A DNA stretch of 64,000 nt from Chalara sp. BL73. Taxonomy: Eukaryota > Ascomycota > Leotiomycetes > Helotiales. The notes beneath the pieces were generated by a model. It worked only from the letters and a program-made list of their open reading frames with translations. It was not told the DNA's origin and made no database searches. A program made the position numbers and the translations under genes. Shown here piece after piece: positions 57,140 to 64,000 of the stretch (its first letter is position 1; every line of letters starts with the position of its first letter). The stretch spans positions 1,240,001 through 1,304,000 of the forward strand of contig CAKJVC010000150.1 of NCBI GenBank assembly GCA_918026815.1, read 5' to 3'.

Positions 57140-57540
57140 AGCGCAAGTTCTTCGCCGGTCGGCGGGGTTTTTCCAGAGAGAAGAACCTCCCTTTGTATAA
57201 AACACAGTTATGCTCCCCTTCTTCGACAACATTAGCATAAAGACTAGGCTCTTTTATCCCATATTCGTAGAGATTATAGCCTTTTCTTTCCAGAAGACTT
57301 GGCCATGCATTGACGTTCTCTCGAGGATTACATAAGTAACTGCAGCCGTTGATTGCTATCTGTAGGGAGGTGAAGCCGGCATACCAGCCACCCTACTTGT
57401 ATAGATGGTGGATATTGAAGCCGGCACGCAATAACATCTTTATTCTTGTCTGGTTATAACACACGCTAGCTGCTACATCTGTGAAGATGTTGGACCGGTT
57501 GACATTGATAGAATTCTGATTCTAACATAGCCTCTATCGC
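57140..57540 (-). pseudogene. Possible ankyrin-protein remnant
   Basis: Minus-strand reading gives FTDVAASVCYNQTRIKMLLR, AGFNIHHLYK, a stop, then GGWYAGFTSLQIAINGCSYL and further open text to 57140. Helix spacing recalls ankyrin repeats but the consensus is poor. Confidence 0.3.
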
Positions 57541-57796
57541 GTAATTTCAATAGTAGTGTCGTCACTGTGTAAACCAAGGTTAAGAGCCTTATTCCCAACC
57601 CTACCCGAAGCGCCAGACAACACTGGTCCTACCCTCGACCGAAGTCGCCCAGCTAGCTCTATAGTCAGCTCGCCATCGCCTCTGGAGCATTTCAGATATT
57701 GACCCACATATTAGACGACGAATTGAATGGAGACTCCCAACTTGAGCAAACATAATCGCGAACTAAAAAATTGGGCATATTAACACTATTTCATAT

Positions 57797-59551
57797 TCAT
57801 GGAAAAAAGTAATTTTGACCAGAAGGTGCTTCAAGCCGCCAACCTGGCGTAACGGGCGTCACCGGTGTCGCGGGAGTCACCGGAGCTTCATCCATCCAAA
57901 CCCCGCTGGACACAGTTGACGGTGGGACGTCCTTTATATCAATATTCAACACGGGACACTCTATGGCGTGAGATTCGAGCTCGATGGTTCTATTATTGAT
58001 GGAGACTAGAAGGTCGAGATACCGCCCTCCAATATGGACACGCAGATGATCCGTGAGCCTTGTGATTCCTGGCAGCTCGTCCCGAACGTTGCGCCATTCC
58101 ATTGACTCCACCAAATTCCTTTGCAAAATCAGAAATAGTAGACGGGCTTCGAACGTTCTTTTATCGATGACCAAGCAGCGTGGCGGGTCTCCCCGACCCC
58201 GGCCCCGAAAGTCAAACAGTACGCCGAAGTCAAGGCTCGTGCCCCCGATCGAAGCAATAAACGAGTACGCGACGATAGTCTTACTTGACAGGGGCCTGAA
58301 ACAGGTTCGTGTCTGGTGGTCCCAGGATCCCGCTGGGATCTCACTCTCGGTCCTTATCTTGATGTCGCTGTAGATCGGCATATGGAAAGCCGGCAAATAT
58401 CTCATCTGCACATCCACGCTCAAACCCGGGAGCTGGGCAGTGGTCAGTATACAGAACGTGTGAGTTCTAGTACTCCTGTGAAACTCCCGGTCGCTCTCAG
58501 GGAACTTCCCAAGGACCGGGGCCGTTTCACGAGCCAGTAATCCCGGCCCAATCTTTTTCAGATAAATACCGATATCATGAACAGCCGTTCTGCTACGGAG
58601 TTGCCCTAAGCGCAGTACGTATCTGCTTACCTGGTCAACATCGGGCCCACCCTTCGCGACTGGAACCCGCAGCAGATATGTTGATATCTGCAAGCCTTTG
58701 TTGGTAAGTGCATACGCGGAAATCGGTTCATCATCAAAAGGATGAATGTCATGACATTCGAAAAACTCCGCAGGAGACGAGGCGAGGAGGGAACAGCGCG
58801 GCCACTGAACTTGAAGATGGTCAGGCTGCCATGCAAACAGACTCAGATCTACCCCCTGTCGGATTATCTCCTCTTGCAGCCGACGGAACGCCTTCAAACC
58901 TTCGCCGTAGATCAGTGGCATATTGACATCGAATAAGCCGAGAAGACAATAGGCAATATCCTCAACTCGTGTTGTGACGCGCTGGGAAGCCCATGCCATC
59001 CTCTGAGCCGTTGAGAAGGCCTTAACAGACACTGATCCACGTATAGCAATGTCGGGGATGCCCGTGATTCTTGAAATGTCGGCCGAAAAGTCACTCCTAG
59101 ACCCTCTGTGGTTCCATTCACGATCATAGAACTGCACATTTGTCGGCGCCAGTAATTCTTGGAGGGTCCATCCGCGAGTGAACCAGCGACAATTGGGTAA
59201 CCCATCCTGGATTTGCGTCTCCTTTGCCAAGTCGGCTAGATGAACAAAACAAATCTTGGATTTCTGATACCATCGAAACATGGAATTAATGGACTCTGTG
59301 AGCTCAGCGCTGCTAGTCTTGTCGATGCAGCATGTATCCGCCCAGACGAACTCTATGCCGTGATTTAGGGCGAGGCTGCAGGTCTCTGTGACTTTAGCAT
59401 AGCCCCCTTTCGTAGGTAGATAGGGCGAGGACATGTCTTGAAGGGTTACTTCCTCCCCGGGATCCCAAGTGTGTGATAAAATGGCATATTCTGGGAGATT
59501 GGACTCGTTGAAATCGTAAAACTTCAGAGATTTTGCCTGAATGAGTCTCAT
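57797..59551 (-). CDS. HET-domain protein, HET + C-terminal DUF8212-type class (584 aa)
   Basis: Single exon. ATG at 59551 (MRLIQAKSLKFYDF) is the family's usual start; the frame extends 12 codons upstream without an ATG. The order is YAILSHTW (22-29), VWADTCCIDKTSSAELTESI (69 on), MFRWYQKSKICFVHLADL, WFTRGWTLQELLAPTNVQFY, then ITGI...RMAWASQRVTTRVEDIAYCLL and MPLIYGEGLKAFRRLQEEII. This is the best-known HET-protein layout (tightly conserved in Pezizomycotina and often preceding NLR modules elsewhere). Here it is a stand-alone protein with a ~280-aa variable C-terminus and a Pro/Thr-Val repeat tail (TPATPVTPVTPG). Intact. Likely cytosolic cell-death regulator. Confidence 0.9.
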   Translation of the reverse strand: MRLIQAKSLKFYDFNESNLPEYAILSHTWDPGEEVTLQDMSSPYLPTKGGYAKVTETCSLALNHGIEFVWADTCCIDKTSSAELTESINSMFRWYQKSKICFVHLADLAKETQIQDGLPNCRWFTRGWTLQELLAPTNVQFYDREWNHRGSRSDFSADISRITGIPDIAIRGSVSVKAFSTAQRMAWASQRVTTRVEDIAYCLLGLFDVNMPLIYGEGLKAFRRLQEEIIRQGVDLSLFAWQPDHLQVQWPRCSLLASSPAEFFECHDIHPFDDEPISAYALTNKGLQISTYLLRVPVAKGGPDVDQVSRYVLRLGQLRSRTAVHDIGIYLKKIGPGLLARETAPVLGKFPESDREFHRSTRTHTFCILTTAQLPGLSVDVQMRYLPAFHMPIYSDIKIRTESEIPAGSWDHQTRTCFRPLSSKTIVAYSFIASIGGTSLDFGVLFDFRGRGRGDPPRCLVIDKRTFEARLLFLILQRNLVESMEWRNVRDELPGITRLTDHLRVHIGGRYLDLLVSINNRTIELESHAIECPVLNIDIKDVPPSTVSSGVWMDEAPVTPATPVTPVTPGWRLEAPSGQNYFFP

Positions 59552-60334
59552 TCTGTAAGGGCTGACTAACGGCGTAAAGGCAAGCACCTCTAAGCGGGAT
59601 TGTGCTGTGTTGAGAAGTTAACGCATTTGTTATACAGAGATTCGGGACCATGAGTCTAGTGATGAAAAAAAAAAAGATTGAGATGTAGGTTGGTGAGGCT
59701 GTGCGTGAGCGAGGAGCAGCTCAGTCATGCGGATTACGGAGGCTTAGCAAATTAGTTTTGTTGCCGCCTTCTCATTGGCCTCTCCACGATGTTATCCCTG
59801 CGAGGCGAAAATCCCGTAGTATACTGCCATTGTGCGAAAATCTCAACACTGAACGGTTGGATCATTTGCAAAGTTTGGGATATTGGGGTTGTAATCTATG
59901 TTTGTAATTGGTTTCCAAACTCTTCTGAACCTGTTAAAGTGGCTTAATTGTTGACGATCGGAATGATATTCTTTGGCTACTACGTTCTTTCTGTACTAGA
60001 TATAAATAGCTACATAATCTCAATTAATCTAACCTTCAAGGTGATAGTAGTATACTTAAGCAGCCTCTAAATCAAGCGCTTTTCCAAGCATTTCAACCTA
60101 TGATAAAGTAGGAAATCGCACAAGAAATCTGCGAGCCAGATATAAGGTCGACTACCGTTGCCCCATTTATGGAGTGTCAGCCATAATGTAGATTATCAGC
60201 ATTTTCTTCCTCAGGCATATTTATTAAGCTCCCAATTATATCTCCAGTGGTTGCAGGAATTGAATCACCAGTGTGTAATGTTCGGGGTAGCCTTCGGCCC
60301 CGTACCTAGGGCTCGTTGGTTGGTATAGTATATT
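59552..60334. other. Intergenic
   Basis: Promoter of the minus-strand HET gene at the left end. Nothing else recognised. Confidence 0.4.
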
Positions 60335-60437
60335 TGTCACGACACGCGCTGTGGATCTACAGATACAGAGGGCAACGGTGATATCATACGAGATAACAGA
60401 ACCTCCCTGGTGGCTTCAATAGCGCCAGGATTTGGAT
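60335..60437 (+). repeat. Diverged/deleted LTR
   Basis: Starts TGTCACGACACGCGCTGTGGATCTACAGATAC as the TGTCACG family does, but its right half differs and it ends TTCGTGACA. Only 103 bp, no target duplication. Internal deletion or a chimera of two LTR families. Confidence 0.5.
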
Positions 60438-60763
60438 TCGTGACATTACGGATCTTACACTTCCAGAGTAATGTCCACAATAAACCCTGCCACATAATAT
60501 TTATATTACGTAACGCGGCTCCTGAATGGCCAAGGCGAAGCTCGCTTGGGCTCACTGCCAAGACGCTCGAGGCTCTACGCGATTAGTCATCACATCGGGA
60601 AGCTTTATATTACGCGAAGGTTTCCTTTGTACTTAGAATTCAATTCAACCACTTTACCTGTATTGACCTACAGCTCTACGATCTACAATACACTCTCTGC
60701 TACGCTCTATAGAATTCACGTGTACAACGCAACAAAGTATAACTGAAAATGCTAACCTGGAGT

Positions 60764-60942
60764 TGTCACGATTAGCACGTGACCGGTTCGTGTGTATTTC
60801 TTAATTAGGACTAGTGGCCCATAGCCTGGGAGCCTGATTTAGCCGACAGCTCTCCAGCTCTACTTCTTCTTAGTTTAATATTTTCGTAATTGAAGCGCCT
60901 ACAAAGCGCCTTTCCAGGCTTACAGGGCCGTGTTCGTGATAG
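60764..60942 (+). repeat. Solo LTR, TGTCAY..TTCGTGACA family (copy 2)
   Basis: 179 bp, TGTCACGATTAGCACGTGACC...TTCGTGATA; collinear with 47325-47503. The last bases are mutated and there is no target duplication. Confidence 0.75.
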
Positions 60943-61023
60943 ACCGTGTAATTTATTCGGTATTTCCAAAGCTTTCGAGTTTAAAACTGCTTCATTTCTT
61001 GAAAGCATAAAAAGAGAAGTTGC

Positions 61024-61205
61024 TGTCACCGTTGGCACATGACCAGCTCGCCTGTGTTCCTTAATTGGGACTAGTGGCCTGTGGCCTGAGAACTTGACTT
61101 GGCCGACAGCTTCCGAGATTTTACTTTTCTCTCTTTAGTTTAGTATTTTGGTATTGAAGCACTTACAAATCGCTTTTCAAGGCTTACAAGATCGTGTTCG
61201 TGACA
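61024..61205 (+). repeat. Solo LTR, TGTCAY..TTCGTGACA family (copy 3)
   Basis: 182 bp, TGTCACCGTTGGCACATGACC...TTCGTGACA, flanks GTTGC/GTTGT (4 of 5). Same orientation as copy 2, 81 bp downstream of it. Confidence 0.8.
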
Positions 61206-62167
61206 GTTGTTATAGTTTTCTTTCGTTCCGTAATGGAACTCAGAATTTCCAGAGCCGTCTTGGATATTGTGTCGAGTAGATATTTGGAAGGGATCACTGG
61301 GTTAGGAATTCTTAACTGGCCCCATACCTCCGGTCAACCATCTACAGAACTCGCCATCCCACAAGGTTATGGCTGGAGCGGTTAGGCCAGCCTCCCTACT
61401 GGTGGCGGCGACACTCACAGCCAGTTACCAAGATTATTAATTTAGCACAATTCGTAACTATGTTTTCCTGCCTAAATCATTTCTTGGTCGCGCTGTCAAA
61501 GCCTGCCCCTTTAGACAAGGAAAACTAGCTTTATTTGGTAGGAAACAGGTGCGTCAGGCGTAGTCAAAACAGTTGCATCAAGCAGTGTACCAGAAAGGAA
61601 GACCATTGCTGGCTCTACGGCAGTTCGGCCTAAAAGTTAGTGTACAAATAGCGACTGCTGACGATTCAATGTTCGATTGCACGGTATTGGGGACTTGATA
61701 ATTTGAATACGAGCTGAAAAGCACATCCTTCATGAGGAAATATCGCAAGCATTGCGGGCCAACTCACTACTTGTTGGGTACTAAGTTGGGTCAAGAATTA
61801 AAGAAGTCACGGGCAGAGGCAGTGAGAGACTATTTTGGATGGAAAATTGATGGTAGGAGTGCATGCGACAAGAGAAGAGCAGCCTTGTGTTTAAGCAATC
61901 GAACGGCGTAGCATGAGTAACCGATGATCATCTCTCTGCAGAGCGTATCTCTTTAACGACCACTGTCGTTTAACCCTGCAGACTAGTAAGCATATATAAC
62001 CAATTAAAGAGCTTGAATTTATCTGAAGACTTCAATTTTGACTTTTATGAGCTTATTATTGAGCTATATTCTTACAAATACTACCTAAAACAGTCACTAG
62101 CATTGAAAGGAAAATTTGGCATACTTTACAGCCCCATCAGGTACATTAGATAGTAGTAGTAACGTGA
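61206..62167. other. Gene-free stretch
   Basis: No coding family or repeat border recognised. Confidence 0.4.
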
Positions 62168-64000
62168 CTAATTTACGCGGGTTGGACGGCATTGGCGGTT
62201 AAAGGGATAAAAAGCCAACCCGATCTCTTTAGATAAACAAGTTTCAATGTCTGAAATTGCAGGATCTGGCCTGAAGTTTGATGGAAGGCTCGCCAACTTT
62301 CGTCGCAGACGGACATCCTCATCATCGATTGCCACAATGTATTGAATGTCCATAACCTGGTTGCCAAGCCTGTTTTCACCGCCATCATTAATATTGGCTT
62401 GAGGTGGGAGACCTGGAGATGAAGGCATTGAAACCTCAGGCGAGGAAAGCCGAGATGACGCTAAGCTCGGTACTGGAGATAAAGATGTGCTGGAGGTGTC
62501 AGATTCGGTAGCTTCCTCAACAAGCATCTCAAGCGGCTTCGGTACTTCTTTGATTAGCTCGATCGGATGGAAAGGCAGCGGGGCGTAGGCTTCGAGAGAC
62601 TTTTCCAGTTGTGAGCAATGTTCCTTACGAGCAAGCAGCGTTACGGCAGACTCGGCGTATGAATCGTCTGGGAGGAGCTCAGGCTCATCATCGCAGTCAG
62701 GAATTGAGCTACGGATGTCTGCAAAGATAGCGCGAATAGGTGTGAAAAGTAGGTATCCATCGTTCCAACCCCAAAGCATACCAATGACGTTATTATTGTT
62801 GTCGAGAATCCAGGCCCCGGAGTCACCTTCGAACAGAGTTTTGTCCCTGGAGTTGCATCCCGAGACAAGCATAGCCCACTCGACCGTGATAAGCCCATCG
62901 CGGCCTTTGATCTTTGCGGGAACTGCATTGATGACCCCTTCTCGGAAGCCACTTGTAGAGCCGACATAGTAAGCTGGGTTTCCTCCCTGCGGACCCGTAG
63001 CTCTTTGGCATCGTATTCCAGCCCCCAAAGGTGTGAGCTTCTCATTAGACAAGTCATCAACACTTAGTTGGTGACACCTCTGATACCTGTGTGCGTTTAT
63101 TCCTTCCCTCGAGGTTTTGACCTGGATCAAAGACCAATCCATTCGATGCTTGACAAAACCTAGCTCTGGGTAGCGAACGGTCGATTCTCGGACGATGTTG
63201 TGATCACTCATGCGCTCGATCGTACCTAACTCGAAATATTCGTCTGGTTTAGAAAGAGCCGAGTCCCATTTCTGATACAATTCTAGCAGCTTCATATCAG
63301 TAGGCTGTAGCAGCTCCTCGTTCGCACTGAGCACGTCGACAAAGCGCGGCCCCGATTCGGAAATCTTGTGCTGAAGCTCTTCCAATTTTTGCGCTATCCT
63401 CTTCCGCATGAAATGTAAGTCTCCTAGCGACGGCGAACTGACTGAATCTGCACGTGTTGTACATGAACACTTATGCATCGGATAGACGAAGTGGCTGACG
63501 GAAAGCAGGTACGGGCAACCATTCGCTAATATGTACCCACCGGTGGAGGCCGAGACGCACCCGCAGTTGCTCATTCCAATAGGTGCGCCCATTCCTGGTC
63601 TTTGCCAGTGCCGTCGGAAGTGTGGAAATGGTACTTCATCGTTGGGGAGGCTGTCCGAGCTGTGGCCACCAACCAGGTGGTGCATGGTGCCCACGGAAAA
63701 GCATACATCAATTAAGGTGCAGCGGTTATCCTCACATATCGTTGTAATTCTCTTCTGGATTTTGTCTCGTACAGTCCCGGACTGATTGCCGGAGCTACAA
63801 AACCTTATGACGGGTATAGGTGTACCATCGTTATTGGATTGGCGGACTAGTATAGCTGACCAAGTGTCTCCGATGGGTAGACCCTCCACGACGCCATCAA
63901 GTTGAGGGAGAATATATTTCGACCATGTGGTGATTGCAGAGCCGTCTTCCTCAAGATCTACGTTGAAAAATGTTGATGTATTTGCGTTTGAGAAATAGGA
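62168..64000 (-). CDS. Trypsin-like serine protease-domain protein, N-terminus beyond the window
   Basis: The frame is open from the stop at 62168 to the window edge, 610 codons, with no ATG in the first 37, so the gene starts outside. A chymotrypsin-fold triad can be read: His in LLSVSHFVYP (codon at 63491-63493), Asp in HRMDWSLIQV, and Ser in LFEGDSGAWIL, followed by VIGMLWGWNDG as in the last strands. An insertion of ~110 aa with a helical stretch lies between His and Asp. The C-terminal ~170 aa are Ser/Pro-rich and look disordered. Fungal proteins of this type occur alone or as effector domains of NLRs. Whether this one is secreted cannot be told because the N-terminus is missing. Confidence 0.72.
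   Translation of the reverse strand, partial: SYFSNANTSTFFNVDLEEDGSAITTWSKYILPQLDGVVEGLPIGDTWSAILVRQSNNDGTPIPVIRFCSSGNQSGTVRDKIQKRITTICEDNRCTLIDVCFSVGTMHHLVGGHSSDSLPNDEVPFPHFRRHWQRPGMGAPIGMSNCGCVSASTGGYILANGCPYLLSVSHFVYPMHKCSCTTRADSVSSPSLGDLHFMRKRIAQKLEELQHKISESGPRFVDVLSANEELLQPTDMKLLELYQKWDSALSKPDEYFELGTIERMSDHNIVRESTVRYPELGFVKHRMDWSLIQVKTSREGINAHRYQRCHQLSVDDLSNEKLTPLGAGIRCQRATGPQGGNPAYYVGSTSGFREGVINAVPAKIKGRDGLITVEWAMLVSGCNSRDKTLFEGDSGAWILDNNNNVIGMLWGWNDGYLLFTPIRAIFADIRSSIPDCDDEPELLPDDSYAESAVTLLARKEHCSQLEKSLEAYAPLPFHPIELIKEVPKPLEMLVEEATESDTSSTSLSPVPSLASSRLSSPEVSMPSSPGLPPQANINDGGENRLGNQVMDIQYIVAIDDEDVRLRRKLASLPSNFRPDPAISDIETCLSKEIGLAFYPFNRQCRPTRVN

Noticed and set aside
1..64000. CRISPR arrays, bacterial operons, prophage
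   Set aside because: No regularly spaced short repeats; introns and eukaryotic families show this is fungal DNA.

Overview
The window looks like nuclear DNA of a filamentous ascomycete (Pezizomycotina). A helotialean / Leotiomycete origin is my guess, from gene content and style only. The evidence is short spliceosomal introns (about 37-70 nt, CTAAC/CTGAT-like branch points), HET-domain genes, NACHT/NB-ARC STAND receptors, fungal-type MFS pumps and many small solo LTRs. I saw no bacterial-style operons, tRNA or rRNA genes.

Layout. 0-3.5 kb is a graveyard: a frameshifted SDR gene and remnants of an NB-ARC and a HET-type gene. 3.6-6.1 kb: a membrane-anchored HET protein. 8.1-9.5 kb: a six-exon 7TM (fungal rhodopsin-like) protein. 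11.3-15.7 kb: a SAM methyltransferase and an unusual single-ORF fusion of an HxxxD acyltransferase with an AUH-like enoyl-CoA hydratase. 16.6-18.5 kb: a second HET protein. 21.6-23.5 kb: two lineage-type hypothetical genes. 25-32.4 kb: a permease remnant, an MFS sugar-type transporter, and a divergent NmrA-like / 14-TM drug-efflux pair. 34.3-39.3 kb: a four-exon NLR of 1604 aa (alpha/beta hydrolase - NACHT - ankyrin). 39.9-44 kb: nested transposons. 44.2-46.1 kb: a third HET protein. 46.7-48.1 kb: repeats and a broken pogo/Fot1 transposase. 48.2-53.2 kb: the key system. 54.6-55.7 kb: a probable cell-surface glycoprotein. 56.3-57.6 kb: ankyrin debris. 57.8-59.6 kb: a fourth HET protein. 60.3-61.2 kb: solo LTRs. 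62.2 kb to the edge: a trypsin-like protease-domain gene.

Main system. At 48.2-53.2 kb two genes are transcribed divergently from a 239-bp gap. One is a SesB-like alpha/beta hydrolase (380 aa) whose last 26 residues carry a FNGxIxGRNxIxG motif. The other is an NB-ARC-TPR receptor (1058 aa) whose residues 7-32 carry the same motif. This is the layout expected of an amyloid-signalling NLR/effector pair in fungal programmed cell death: the receptor oligomerises and templates the prion-like tail of the lipase. The receptor's sensor domain has 11 near-identical 42-aa TPRs, including an exact 252-bp duplication, so it appears to be evolving by repeat shuffling. A ~248-bp direct repeat brackets the pair. 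About 10 kb away the hydrolase domain occurs again, this time fused directly to a NACHT-ankyrin receptor.

Overall this reads as a transposon-rich allorecognition/innate-immunity neighbourhood (four HET genes, two NLRs, one effector, several decayed relatives) with secondary-metabolism-like genes and transporters interspersed. Exon structures are manual and should be checked with RNA evidence.
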